A DNA stretch of 64,000 nt, taken from assembly GCA_963931525.1 (NCBI GenBank), contig OZ007023.1, forward strand, positions 1,550,001 to 1,614,000, in the 5' to 3' direction. Origin of the DNA: Fimenecus sp900545625. GTDB taxonomy: Bacteria; Bacillota; Clostridia; Oscillospirales; Acutalibacteraceae. A program made the translations under genes and the position numbers. The notes beneath the pieces are model-generated. The model was not told the origin of the DNA. It was given only the letters and a program-made list of their open reading frames with translations, and ran no database searches. Of the stretch, positions 32,845 to 41,490 are shown in pieces; the first letter of the stretch is position 1, and each line of letters starts with the position of its first letter.

Positions 32845-33960
32845 ATGAAAAAAATCATTTCTGTTGTTTTGGCGCTTGCGCTTTGCGCAGGGATCCTTGC
32901 GCTGTCCGGCTGCGGCGGCACACAAACGGTAGAGCTGGATACTTCCAGACTTGTCGGCAATTATGACGTGCCGGAATTGCGCGGCACGGAGATCAACGTC
33001 TACAACTGGGGCGAGTATGTTTCGGACGGTTCTGAGGACACGCTCGACGTCATTCAGGCGTTTGAGGACGTAACGGGTATTCAGGTCAACTACACGATGT
33101 ACGATTCCAACGAGGATATGTACGCAAAGATGAAGAGCGGCGGCGCAAGCTACGACGTGGTCATTCCCTCGGACTATATGATCGCCCGCATGATCGAAGA
33201 GGGCATGCTGCAAACGATCGATTTTGCGAATGTCCCCAACTATTCCTATATTTCCGAGGACTTCAAAAACCTGTATTTTGATCCCGATAACGCTTACAGC
33301 GTACCGTACACGGGCGGTATGGTAGGTCTTATTTACAACACCACCATGGTTGAAGGTACGCCGGACAGCTGGGAGATCATGTGGGACGAAACCTATTCCG
33401 GGCAGATTTTGATGTTCAACAACCCGCGCGATGCATTCGGCATTGCGCAGTTCCTCCTCGGGCAGTCCGTCAACACAACGGATGCGGCCCAGTGGCAGGC
33501 GGCGGCAGATAAGCTCATCGAGCAAAAGCCGGTTGTACAGTCTTATGTCATGGACGAAGTGTTCGACAAAATGGAAAGCGGTGAGGCGGCGATCGCGGCA
33601 TATTACGGCGGCGATTACCTGACCATGGCGGACATCAACCCGGATCTTGCTTTCGTTTATCCGAAAGAAGGCACCAATATCTTTGTGGATTCGATGTGCA
33701 TTCCCGCAAACGCCAACAACAAGGCGGCAGCGGAGCTGTTCATCAACTTTATGTGCGAACCGGAGATCGCCCTCGCAAACGCCGAGTACCTCTGCTATCT
33801 CTGCCCGCATACAGCGGTGCTCGAAGATGAGCGCTATACGCTTCGGGACAATGAAGTGCTCTACCCGCAGCAAGAGGTCAAGACGGAATATTTTTATAAC
33901 TTAGACCGCGATACGCAGGATCTGCTTTCGCGCCTTTGGGAACAGGTTAAGCTCGCCTAA
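32845..33960 (+). CDS. potD: Spermidine/putrescine-binding lipoprotein
   Basis: A 371-residue extracytoplasmic binding protein. The signal peptide ends in the lipobox ILALSGC (lipid Cys near residue 23). The mature part is the PotD/PotF fold: LRGTEINVYNWGEYVSDG, a polyamine-site aromatic set, YDVVIPSDYMIARMIEEGML, YSVPYTGGMVGLIYN and GEAAIAAYYGGDYLTM. It follows potC by 15 bases with AAAAAGGGGATG. It has the normal domain order, unlike the other binding protein of this window. Confidence 0.95.
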   Translation: MKKIISVVLALALCAGILALSGCGGTQTVELDTSRLVGNYDVPELRGTEINVYNWGEYVSDGSEDTLDVIQAFEDVTGIQVNYTMYDSNEDMYAKMKSGGASYDVVIPSDYMIARMIEEGMLQTIDFANVPNYSYISEDFKNLYFDPDNAYSVPYTGGMVGLIYNTTMVEGTPDSWEIMWDETYSGQILMFNNPRDAFGIAQFLLGQSVNTTDAAQWQAAADKLIEQKPVVQSYVMDEVFDKMESGEAAIAAYYGGDYLTMADINPDLAFVYPKEGTNIFVDSMCIPANANNKAAAELFINFMCEPEIALANAEYLCYLCPHTAVLEDERYTLRDNEVLYPQQEVKTEYFYNLDRDTQDLLSRLWEQVKLA

Positions 33961-33981
33961 GGGTATCCAAGAGGGTTTTTT

Positions 33982-34230
33982 ATGGAACAAAAGCAAACGC
34001 CTCAGGTGCCGGCTCTTCCGTTTTTTGAGAGCGGAAACATCTATACGGGCAGCATCTGTCAAAGCTATCGATTCCGCATAGCAAAAGAAGAGAACGCACT
34101 TACCGGTTCTTTTTGGACACAGGATGTCTGCTACGAATGTGCGGAAAACGTACAAACTGCGCAATTCCCGATTTCGGAAGATGGTTTGCGATCCTGTGTG
34201 GATTGGATCGCGGAACACCAGCCCCAATAA
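33982..34230 (+). CDS. Small hypothetical protein at the end of the pot operon
   Basis: 82 residues, not recognised. It is soluble, with no signal peptide or membrane helix. It has four cysteines (the first near residue 26, then CYEC near the middle, a fourth near residue 73) and an acidic, Trp-containing C-terminus. ATG 33982 lies 22 bases after potD behind AGAGGG, and codon use looks like its neighbours, which supports a real gene. It is probably co-transcribed with potABCD, but nothing shows a role in polyamine uptake. Confidence 0.6.
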   Translation: MEQKQTPQVPALPFFESGNIYTGSICQSYRFRIAKEENALTGSFWTQDVCYECAENVQTAQFPISEDGLRSCVDWIAEHQPQ

Positions 34231-34241
34231 AAAACAACCTT

Positions 34242-34282
34242 ATAGGAGCAGGGAAGCCGAGTACCGGCTTCCCTGTTCCTAT
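34242..34282 (+). other. Strong hairpin ending the pot operon
   Basis: A stem of about 18 bp (34242-34259 with 34265-34282) with one G-U pair and an AGTAC loop. There is no U-run, so termination may be partial or it may protect the mRNA end. Confidence 0.75.
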
Positions 34283-34320
34283 TATGTATACAAAGTTTAG
34301 ATTCGATTATTTTAAAGGAA

Positions 34321-34691
34321 ATGGCGTATTGGCACGAAAAAGGTCTTGGCAGAGGCGACAAGAAAACGCAGCCGAACCCTTACAAATGGGGAAAGACAAC
34401 AGTTGCAAAAATACTCGCTCAGCAGGAATACTGCGGTGTTGTCATCAACTTCAAGACCTACTCCAAATCATTCAAGAACAAAACCCGTTTGGAAAATCCG
34501 AGAGAGAACTGGGCGGTATTCAAGAATGTTCACGAACCGATTATCACCGTGAAACCTTTGAGCAGGTGCAAAAGCTGACGGCAAAGACAAAGCGCAGAGC
34601 GCCGAAAAAGAATAATGCCGTAAAAAATATGTTCTGCGATTTGCTCTACTGTGCTGATTGCGGAAGCAAGCTTTGGTTTCATACCGATTGA
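34321..34691 (+). pseudogene. Remnant of a large serine recombinase
   Basis: Two frames together spell the middle of a TndX-type serine recombinase. Frame one gives NPYKWGKTTVAKILAQQEYC and GVVINFKTYSKSFKNK up to NVHEPII; after a one-base loss near 34545 the next frame continues RETFEQVQKLTAKTKRR and then the zinc-ribbon start MFCDLLYCADCGSKLWFHTD before a stop. The catalytic N-terminus and the C-terminal half are gone. It is a fossil of a mobile element lying 50 bases from a tRNA gene. Confidence 0.85.
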
Positions 34692-34693
34692 TA

Positions 34694-34738
34694 CAAAAAA
34701 TCGAGTGTTCATAACGGATTTGAGTTATGAACACTCGA
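34694..34738 (-). terminator. Terminator of tRNA-Leu
   Basis: A perfect 15-bp stem (34701-34715 and 34724-34738) followed, on the minus strand, by six Ts (34695-34700). It starts two bases after the tRNA 3' end. Confidence 0.9.
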
Positions 34739-34740
34739 TA

Positions 34741-34823
34741 TGGTGCGGATAACAGGACTTGAACCTGCACGCTTGCGCACAAGATCCTAAATCTTGCGTG
34801 TCTGCCAATTCCACCATATCCGC
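34741..34823 (-). tRNA. tRNA-Leu (anticodon UAG)
   Basis: The minus strand folds as a leucine tRNA: acceptor GCGGATA/TATCCGC with discriminator A, the D-arm with TGGAATTGGCAGAC, an anticodon stem CAAGA/TCTTG with loop TTTAGGA (anticodon TAG), a long variable arm, and the T-arm with GGTTCAAGTCC. The CCA end is encoded (34741-34743). Confidence 0.96.
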
Positions 34824-34840
34824 AAATGATTTGCGCAGCT

Positions 34841-34869
34841 ATTATACCAAATCCGCATTCGATTTTCAA
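34841..34869 (-). promoter_or_regulatory. Promoter of tRNA-Leu
   Basis: Minus-strand TTGAAA (34864-34869), 17 bases, TATAAT (34841-34846), ending 18 bases before the tRNA. Confidence 0.85.
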
Positions 34870-34890
34870 CATGAAAATCCAAGTTTTGGA

Positions 34891-34919
34891 TAGACAAATT
34901 GTGCCGTATGGTATACAAT
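34891..34919 (+). promoter_or_regulatory. Promoter of the GH2 gene
   Basis: TAGACA (34891-34896), 17 bases, TACAAT (34914-34919). It diverges from the tRNA promoter. Confidence 0.6.
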
Positions 34920-34954
34920 ACATATAAAAGGATCCTTGAAAGGACGTGTTTTGT

Positions 34955-36754
34955 GTGAAATCCGTCTGGACAGACAAGATTGACAAGACCTGCCCGCTGC
35001 CGGAATACCCGCGCCCGCAGCTTGTGCGCGAAAATTGGATGAATCTAAACGGAATCTTTTCCTACGCGATCCTGCCGCAGTCGCAGCCATGGCCCGAACA
35101 ATACGACGGCGAGATCCTCGTTCCGTTTGCTGTGGAATCTCTGCTTTCCGGCGTGGAAAAACCGCTGCTCCCAAACGAACGGCTTTGGTATCAAAAGCGC
35201 TTTACACTCCCTGAGCGTATGGCAGGCAAGACTACCCTGCTGCACTTCGGTGCCGTGGATTGGAAATGCCGTGTATATATCAACAAAACTTTGGTAGGGG
35301 AGCACACAGGCGGGTATTGTGCTTTTACCTTTGACATAACCGCTTTTTTACAGCCCGGTGAAAACGAATTGGTCGTCAGCGTCTATGATCCGACTGACAA
35401 CGGCTGGCAGCAGCGCGGCAAGCAGGTCATAAAAACGCACGGCTTTTGGTATACGGCGACCTCCGGCATTTGGCAGACTGTTTGGCTGGAGGCGGTCAGC
35501 GATTGCTACGTGCAGAGCGTAAAATTCCGACCTGATATTGACAAAGGCTCTGTGTTTATTAGAACTGTACTTAACGATTCAACCGACACGGCGTTAAAGC
35601 TATCCGTAACTTTTGGCAGTGAGGTTGTGTATGAGGGCGAGGCAGTAGCCGATGGCACTGTTCCAATCCCAAATGATGATATGTGGGATCCTGAGGATTA
35701 TAATCTCTACATACCTATCCCGAACGCTAAACTTTGGAGCCCGGAGGAACCGAATCTCTATGACATCAAGCTTGAGGTTTATCGTGACGGCAAATGCACA
35801 GATACCGTTACAAGCTATTTCGGTATGCGCAAATTCCACGTAGATAGGGATGCTTCGGGCAAGCCGCGGCTTTTCTTAAACAATAAACCGTACTTTCAAA
35901 AAGGGCTTCTGGATCAGGGGTATTGGCCCGACGGCGGGCTTACCGCTCCGACGGATGAAGCTATGATTTTTGATATCTCTGAAATGAAGCGTCTTGGCTT
36001 TAATATGCTGCGCAAGCATATCAAGGTAGAGCCCTTGCGCTGGTACTATCACTGTGACAGGCTTGGGATGCTCGTCTGGCAGGATATGGTCAGCGGCGGG
36101 GAGTATATCGGCAATTTTTATGCGGGCGTTTTGCCGAACATCGGCATTTTGCATGTGAAGGACAATAAAAATTATGCGCGGTTCAAGCGCACTAAACCCG
36201 AATGGCGCGAGGACTACCGCCGCGAGCTGTCCGAGATGATCGACCTGCTGTACAACGCGGTTTCCCTGTACGCCTGGGTGCCGTTTAACGAGGCTTGGGG
36301 ACAGTTTGACGCACTGGAGATCTGCGACTGCGTTCGCAGACAGGATGCAAGCCGTGTGATCGATCATGCGAGTGGCTGGTACGACCAGGGCGGCGGCGAC
36401 ATTCAAAGCATGCATAAGTACATTCTGCCCATTCGTATGCGCAAGCTTGATGACCGCGCCTTTGTCATTACGGAATTCGGCGGCTATTCCCGCAAGGTCC
36501 CGGGGCACACCTGGAATCCGAAAAAAGCGTTCGGCTATCTGATGTTCTCCGATAAAGAAAAGCTGACCGCGGCATATGCAAAGCTTTTGAAAAAGCAGGT
36601 GATCCCGCTCATCGAACAGGGGCTTTCCGGCACGATCTACACACAGTTGAGCGACGTGGAAAACGAGGTCAACGGCATTTATACCTATGACCGCGCGGAA
36701 CTGAAGATCGACGAGCAGACTTTAATCGAGCTTAATCGTCAGATGTCGCTGTGA
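34955..36754 (+). CDS. Glycoside hydrolase family 2 enzyme
   Basis: A 599-residue cytosolic glycosidase (no signal peptide) that removes terminal beta-linked sugars. The layout is GH2: a sugar-binding jelly roll (about 15-180, with LLHFGAVDWKCRVYINKTLV), an immunoglobulin-like domain (about 185-290) and the TIM barrel. The acid/base Glu is in WVPFNEAWGQ and the nucleophile Glu in VITEFGGYS. The family includes beta-galactosidases, -glucuronidases and -mannosidases; I cannot choose among them. GTG 34955 is preferred, about 10 bases after GAAAGGA; the GTG at 34946 is too close. A WYL regulator follows by 19 bases. Confidence 0.9.
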   Translation: MKSVWTDKIDKTCPLPEYPRPQLVRENWMNLNGIFSYAILPQSQPWPEQYDGEILVPFAVESLLSGVEKPLLPNERLWYQKRFTLPERMAGKTTLLHFGAVDWKCRVYINKTLVGEHTGGYCAFTFDITAFLQPGENELVVSVYDPTDNGWQQRGKQVIKTHGFWYTATSGIWQTVWLEAVSDCYVQSVKFRPDIDKGSVFIRTVLNDSTDTALKLSVTFGSEVVYEGEAVADGTVPIPNDDMWDPEDYNLYIPIPNAKLWSPEEPNLYDIKLEVYRDGKCTDTVTSYFGMRKFHVDRDASGKPRLFLNNKPYFQKGLLDQGYWPDGGLTAPTDEAMIFDISEMKRLGFNMLRKHIKVEPLRWYYHCDRLGMLVWQDMVSGGEYIGNFYAGVLPNIGILHVKDNKNYARFKRTKPEWREDYRRELSEMIDLLYNAVSLYAWVPFNEAWGQFDALEICDCVRRQDASRVIDHASGWYDQGGGDIQSMHKYILPIRMRKLDDRAFVITEFGGYSRKVPGHTWNPKKAFGYLMFSDKEKLTAAYAKLLKKQVIPLIEQGLSGTIYTQLSDVENEVNGIYTYDRAELKIDEQTLIELNRQMSL

Positions 36755-36773
36755 ACAAAAAGGGGAGGGGTAT

Positions 36774-37769
36774 ATGGCAAATTCCAAGCTGAAGCTGCTG
36801 TATATTTTGGAGCTGCTTTACAACGAAAGCGATGAAGATCATCCAATAGACACCGAGCGCATCCAATTGTATCTTCGCAACCATAACATTGAAGCCGAGC
36901 GCAAATCCATTTACAGCGACATAACGGTATTAAAAGAGTTTGGGTTTGATGTTTTGCTGAACAAAGGCGCTTCGGGCGGTTATTTTCTCGCGTCGCGCGA
37001 GTTTGAGGTCGCCGAGATCCGCCTGTTGTGTGACGCCGTGCAGGCAGCAGGATTCATCTCTCCGAAAAAGAGCCGGCATCTTATCGATAAGATCCTCACG
37101 CTTGTCAGCGCCCCGCAGGCACAGCAGATCAAAAGCCAGGTCTACGTAGACAACCGTCCGAAATCCGCCAATGAGGAGATCTATTATCACATTGACAAGC
37201 TCAACCGTGCAATTCAAAACGGCAGTCAGGTACAGGCGCTTTACCGCCGCCGCAAGATCACGGAGCAAAACGCTGTGGAGTATGACGACCGCTTACACAC
37301 CGTCAGCCCATACGCGATGATTTGGGCGGATGACCACTATTATCTGGTGTGCAACAAAGCGAAATATGATAATTTAATGGTTTTGCGCATCGACCGCATC
37401 AAAAAGTTGGAGATTCTTGAAAACGAACGGGCGCGCCATTTCTCTGAGGTATCGCCGTATAAAAATTCCTTTGACTCTGCGGACTATGCCAAACGGCATT
37501 TGCATATGTTTTCGGGCACGCCCGAAAGCGTAGAGTTGATTTGTCAAAATGACCTCTTGGAGCAGGTACTTGACCGCTTCGGCGAGGATGTGCGTCTGTA
37601 CCGTGCGGGTGTGGATAAATTCGGTTTACGAACGCAGGCTGCTGTCAACGATGGGTTAGTTGCGTGGATCATGCAGTTTGGTGCAAAAGTCCGTGTCAAG
37701 AAGCCGGACAGCCTGAAAAAACTTCTGTTTGAAAAGGCACGGGAGATCGAGAGCGTGTATAAAATCTAA
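36774..37769 (+). CDS. WYL-domain transcriptional regulator
   Basis: 331 residues. A DeoR-like winged helix-turn-helix (about 1-70, with RKSIYSDITVLKEFGFDV) is followed by a WYL domain from about residue 150, whose signature reads SPYAMIWADDHYYLVC with LRIDRIKKL after it. A WCX-like C-terminal extension (about 245-325) ends the protein. WYL domains bind small ligands or nucleic acids. It lies 19 bases after the GH2 gene behind AAAGGGGAGGGG, so it may regulate that gene. Confidence 0.88.
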   Translation: MANSKLKLLYILELLYNESDEDHPIDTERIQLYLRNHNIEAERKSIYSDITVLKEFGFDVLLNKGASGGYFLASREFEVAEIRLLCDAVQAAGFISPKKSRHLIDKILTLVSAPQAQQIKSQVYVDNRPKSANEEIYYHIDKLNRAIQNGSQVQALYRRRKITEQNAVEYDDRLHTVSPYAMIWADDHYYLVCNKAKYDNLMVLRIDRIKKLEILENERARHFSEVSPYKNSFDSADYAKRHLHMFSGTPESVELICQNDLLEQVLDRFGEDVRLYRAGVDKFGLRTQAAVNDGLVAWIMQFGAKVRVKKPDSLKKLLFEKAREIESVYKI

Positions 37770-37830
37770 ACGCTTGTGCACAATAGACAAAAAATCCCTG
37801 CGAATTTTAACGCATTGTTCGGTCTGCCAC

Positions 37831-37859
37831 TTGCAAAAAATGGAAGATTGTTATAAAAT
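37831..37859 (+). promoter_or_regulatory. Promoter of pgk-tpiA-gpmI
   Basis: TTGCAA (37831-37836), 17 bases, TAAAAT (37854-37859). Confidence 0.65.
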
Positions 37860-37906
37860 AATCAAGGTTGCGGCAGGGCCGCTATAAATCGGAAAGGATG
37901 AAAAAT

Positions 37907-39103
37907 ATGAGTAGTGCATTGAACAAGAAAACCGTTGAAGATTTAGACGTTAAGGGCAAGCGCGTCCTTGTCCGCTGTGACTTCAACGTAAAAATGGAAA
38001 ACGGCGTGATCACCAGCGACAAGCGCATCGTCGCATCTCTGCCGACCATTCAGTACTTGATCAAAAACGGCGCAAAAGTCATTCTCTGCTCGCACCTCGG
38101 CAGACCGAAGGGCGAGTTTAATCCCGAATTTTCGATGAAGCCCGTTGCCGAGCGCTTGTCCGAGCTTTTGGGTCAGCCCGTGAAGCTTGCAAAAGACGTG
38201 GTCGGCGAGAGCGCGCAGGCGCTTGCGGCTTCGCTGCAGGACGGTGAAGTTCTTCTGTTGGAAAACGTCCGTTTTGAACCCGGTGAGACCAAAAACGATC
38301 CCGAGCTTTCCAAGAAGTTTGCGGCTTTGGCGGATCTGTATGTCAACGATGCATTCGGTTCAGCGCACAGAGCGCATTCCTCCACAGCGGGCGTTGCTGA
38401 TTATCTGCCCTCTGCCTGCGGTTACCTGATCCAGAAGGAAATTCAATTCATCGGCGGCGCGCTTGAAAATCCGAAGCGCCCGTTGGTCGCTATTCTCGGC
38501 GGCGCAAAAGTTTCGGATAAGATCGGTGTGATCACCAACCTGATCGACAAATGCGATACGCTTATCATTGGCGGCGGTATGGCTTATACCTTTATGAAGG
38601 CGCTCGGGCACAGCATCGGCAATTCGCTTTTGGAAGAGGATAAAGTGGAGCTTGCTGCTGAAATGATGCAGAAGGCGAAGGATAAGGGCGTGAAATTCCT
38701 GATCCCCGTGGATAACAAGGTCGGTAAGGAATATAAGCCCGATACGGAAGCGAAGGTCGTTAACTCCGACGAGATCCCGGATGGCTGGATGGGCCTTGAC
38801 ATTGGCCCTGAAACGCAGAAGCTGTTTGCAGATGCGGTTAAGGGCGCCGGCACCGTAATTTGGAACGGCCCGATGGGTGTTTCCGAGTGGGATAACTTCG
38901 CTGCCGGCACCATTGCCGTTGCAACTGCTATTGCGGACAGCGGTGCGATCTCGATCATCGGCGGCGGTGACTCCGCTGCTGCGATCCAGAAGCTTGGCTT
39001 TGCGGATAAAATGTCGCATATTTCTACGGGCGGCGGCGCTTCTCTCGAATATCTGGAGGGCAAAGAACTGCCCGGCATTGCCGCGTTGGACGATAAAGAA
39101 TAA
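37907..39103 (+). CDS. pgk: Phosphoglycerate kinase
   Basis: A 398-residue two-domain glycolytic enzyme making ATP from 1,3-bisphosphoglycerate. Signatures are KRVLVRCDFNVKMENG (substrate Asp/Asn and basic patch), LCSHLGRPKG, DAFGSAHRAHSSTAG, and the nucleotide loop SIIGGGDSAAAIQKLG with STGGGASLEYLEG near the end. ATG 37907 follows GGAAAGGA by about 10 bases; the ATG at 37898 touches that site. It is the first gene of a three-gene lower-glycolysis operon. Confidence 0.97.
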   Translation: MSSALNKKTVEDLDVKGKRVLVRCDFNVKMENGVITSDKRIVASLPTIQYLIKNGAKVILCSHLGRPKGEFNPEFSMKPVAERLSELLGQPVKLAKDVVGESAQALAASLQDGEVLLLENVRFEPGETKNDPELSKKFAALADLYVNDAFGSAHRAHSSTAGVADYLPSACGYLIQKEIQFIGGALENPKRPLVAILGGAKVSDKIGVITNLIDKCDTLIIGGGMAYTFMKALGHSIGNSLLEEDKVELAAEMMQKAKDKGVKFLIPVDNKVGKEYKPDTEAKVVNSDEIPDGWMGLDIGPETQKLFADAVKGAGTVIWNGPMGVSEWDNFAAGTIAVATAIADSGAISIIGGGDSAAAIQKLGFADKMSHISTGGGASLEYLEGKELPGIAALDDKE

Positions 39104-39109
39104 TGCAGT

Positions 39110-39139
39110 ATACAGGTGGGCGCTTGCGTTCACCTGTAT
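39110..39139 (+). other. Hairpin between pgk and tpiA
   Basis: A 9-bp stem (39110-39118 with 39131-39139) around a 12-base loop, followed by a short T-rich stretch. It may lower read-through into tpiA or set an mRNA processing point. Confidence 0.6.
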
Positions 39140-39166
39140 CTCAATTTTTGATAAGGAGCAAGCAAC

Positions 39167-39934
39167 ATGAATAAAGCAAAACGGGCGGCGGTCATCGCCG
39201 GCAACTGGAAAATGAACAAAACCCCCTCTGAGGCGAAAGCATTGATCGAAGAAATGAAGCCGCTGGTCAAAGACGCCGGCTGCGATGTAGTTCTGTGTGT
39301 ACCGTTTATCGATGTGCCTGCTGCTGTGGAAGCTGCTAAGGGCTCGAATATCAAGATCGGCGCGGAAAATGTCCACTTCAAGGCGTCCGGCGCATACACC
39401 GGTGAGGTTTCCGCCGACATGCTTACGGAAGCCGGTGTGGAATACGTTGTGATCGGGCACAGCGAAAGAAGAACTTATTTCGGTGAAACGGATCAGACCG
39501 TTAACCTGCGCACGCTTGCGGCGCTGAATTCGGGCCTGAAAGCGATTGTCTGTGTCGGTGAAACGCTTGAACAACGTGAACTCGGCTATACCGAGACACT
39601 GCTGAAATTCCAAACCAAAATGGCGCTGACCAACGTGACGGCTGAACAGCTTAAAAATGTTATCATTGCTTATGAACCGGTTTGGGCGATCGGCACAGGT
39701 GTAACGGCCACTGCGGAGCAGGCGGACGAGGGCAACGGCTTTGTCCGCGCGGCTGTTGCGGAAGTGTACGGCGAAGATGCCGCGCAGGCGCTGACCGTGC
39801 AATACGGTGGCTCGATGAATGCGGGCAATGCGGAAGAACTGCTGGCAAAGGAAAATGTGGACGGCGGTCTCATCGGCGGCGCTTCGCTGAAAGCGAAGGA
39901 TTTTGCCGCCATCGTCGCTGCTGCATCGAAATAA
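39167..39934 (+). CDS. tpiA: Triosephosphate isomerase
   Basis: A 255-residue TIM barrel. The catalytic Lys is in IAGNWKMNKTP, His in VIGHSERRTYF and Glu in IAYEPVWAIGTG. Loop 6 reads GTGVTATAEQADE, where Val replaces the usual Lys. YGGSMNAGNAEELL and GLIGGASLKAKDF bind the phosphate. ATG 39167 lies behind AAGGAG. It is co-directional with gpmI 20 bases later. Confidence 0.97.
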   Translation: MNKAKRAAVIAGNWKMNKTPSEAKALIEEMKPLVKDAGCDVVLCVPFIDVPAAVEAAKGSNIKIGAENVHFKASGAYTGEVSADMLTEAGVEYVVIGHSERRTYFGETDQTVNLRTLAALNSGLKAIVCVGETLEQRELGYTETLLKFQTKMALTNVTAEQLKNVIIAYEPVWAIGTGVTATAEQADEGNGFVRAAVAEVYGEDAAQALTVQYGGSMNAGNAEELLAKENVDGGLIGGASLKAKDFAAIVAAASK

Positions 39935-39954
39935 GGAAGAGGAACTGAATCATC

Positions 39955-41490
39955 ATGAAAAAACCTGTTGTTTTGTGCATTATGGACGGTTTTGGCTATA
40001 ATCCGTCCGATTACGGCAATGCCATTCGCGCCGCAAAAACACCGCGTCTGGACGAAATTATGCAAAATAATCCCATGACCTACATCGGCGCTTCCGGCAT
40101 GGATGTCGGGCTTCCCGACGGGCAGATGGGTAACTCTGAGGTCGGGCACACAAATATCGGCGCGGGGCGCATTGTCTATCAGGAGTTGACGCGCATCACC
40201 AAGTCCATTCAGGACGGGGATTTCTTCCAAAACGAAGCCTTCGTCGGTGCGGTAGACAACTGCAAGAAAAACGCCACGGCGCTGCACCTGATCGGGCTTT
40301 TGTCCGACGGCGGTGTGCACAGCCATAACACGCATCTGTATGCGCTCTTAAAGCTCGCAAAAGACAGCGGACTTACCGACGTATATGTGCACTGCCTTTT
40401 GGACGGCAGAGATGTGCCGCCGGCCTCCGGTGTAGAATATATTCGCGAATTGCAGCAGAAAATGCAGGAGATCGGTGTCGGCAAAATTGCTACGGTCATG
40501 GGCCGTTTTTACGCGATGGATCGTGACAATATTTGGGATCGTGTCGGTATGGCGTACAATGCCATGGTAAACCGCGAGGGGATCACTGCTGATGACGCGG
40601 TTGCCGCCGTGGAAAAATCGTATGATACGATCGATGAGGACGGCAAGCACCTGACCGATGAATTCGTGATGCCGACCGTGATCGCGGGCGGTGCACCGAT
40701 TTCGGCGAATGATTCTGTTATCTTTTTCAACTTCCGCCCCGACCGCGCCCGTGAGATCACGCGCTCGTTCGTGGATCCCGATTTTACCGGCTTTGCTCGC
40801 AAGGCGTATTTCCCGTTATACTATGTCTGCATGACGCAGTATGACGAGGAAATGCCGAACGTAGAGGTCGCTTTTAAGCCCGAACGGCTGGTCAACACCA
40901 TGGGCGAGTATCTGTCCAAGCTCGGTAAAACGCAGCTTCGCATCGCCGAAACACAAAAATATGCGCATGTGACGTTCTTCTATAACGGCGGCGAGGAAAA
41001 GGTTTATCCGGGGGAAGATCGCATTTTGATCGATTCCCCGAAGATCTCCACCTTTGACCTCAAACCCGAAATGAGTGCCTACGAAGTCTGCGACGCCGCC
41101 TGCAAGGAAATTCTCAGCGGTAAATATGATGTTGTGATCCTCAACTACGCGAACTGCGATATGGTCGGGCATACGGGTATTTTTGATGCGGCTGTCAAAG
41201 CAGTGGAGGCTGTAGATACCTGCGTCGGCAAGCTGACCGATGCGGTCATGCAGATGGGCGGCGTGATCCTCATCACTGCCGACCATGGCAACGCGGATCA
41301 AATGTATGCAGAGGACGGTTCACCGTTTACGGCGCATACCACGAACCCCGTTCCGCTGGTGATCGTGGGCAAGGATTGCAAGCTCAAACAGTCGGGCGGC
41401 AGGCTTTGCGACCTTTCGCCGACGATGCTGGACATCATGGGGCTCGAGCAGCCGAAAGAGATGACCGGTGTTTCGTTAATCGAAAAATAA
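39955..41490 (+). CDS. gpmI: Phosphoglycerate mutase, cofactor-independent (Mn-dependent)
   Basis: A 511-residue enzyme converting 3- to 2-phosphoglycerate by a phosphoserine intermediate. The metal Asp is in LCIMDGFGYN, the catalytic Ser in GQMGNSEVGHTNIGAGR, and substrate-binding HLIGLLSDGGVHSH and DGRDVPP follow. The C-terminal metal set is in YANCDMVGHTG and ITADHGNADQM. It lies 20 bases after tpiA behind GGAAGAGG. Its 3' end overlaps the converging spmB by 15 bases. Confidence 0.97.
   Translation: MKKPVVLCIMDGFGYNPSDYGNAIRAAKTPRLDEIMQNNPMTYIGASGMDVGLPDGQMGNSEVGHTNIGAGRIVYQELTRITKSIQDGDFFQNEAFVGAVDNCKKNATALHLIGLLSDGGVHSHNTHLYALLKLAKDSGLTDVYVHCLLDGRDVPPASGVEYIRELQQKMQEIGVGKIATVMGRFYAMDRDNIWDRVGMAYNAMVNREGITADDAVAAVEKSYDTIDEDGKHLTDEFVMPTVIAGGAPISANDSVIFFNFRPDRAREITRSFVDPDFTGFARKAYFPLYYVCMTQYDEEMPNVEVAFKPERLVNTMGEYLSKLGKTQLRIAETQKYAHVTFFYNGGEEKVYPGEDRILIDSPKISTFDLKPEMSAYEVCDAACKEILSGKYDVVILNYANCDMVGHTGIFDAAVKAVEAVDTCVGKLTDAVMQMGGVILITADHGNADQMYAEDGSPFTAHTTNPVPLVIVGKDCKLKQSGGRLCDLSPTMLDIMGLEQPKEMTGVSLIEK

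Noticed and set aside
34113..34691. 192-residue open frame over the pot operon end and recombinase remnant
   Set aside because: Only its last 50 or so residues match a recombinase; the first part is out-of-frame reading of the small pot-linked gene and the hairpin.
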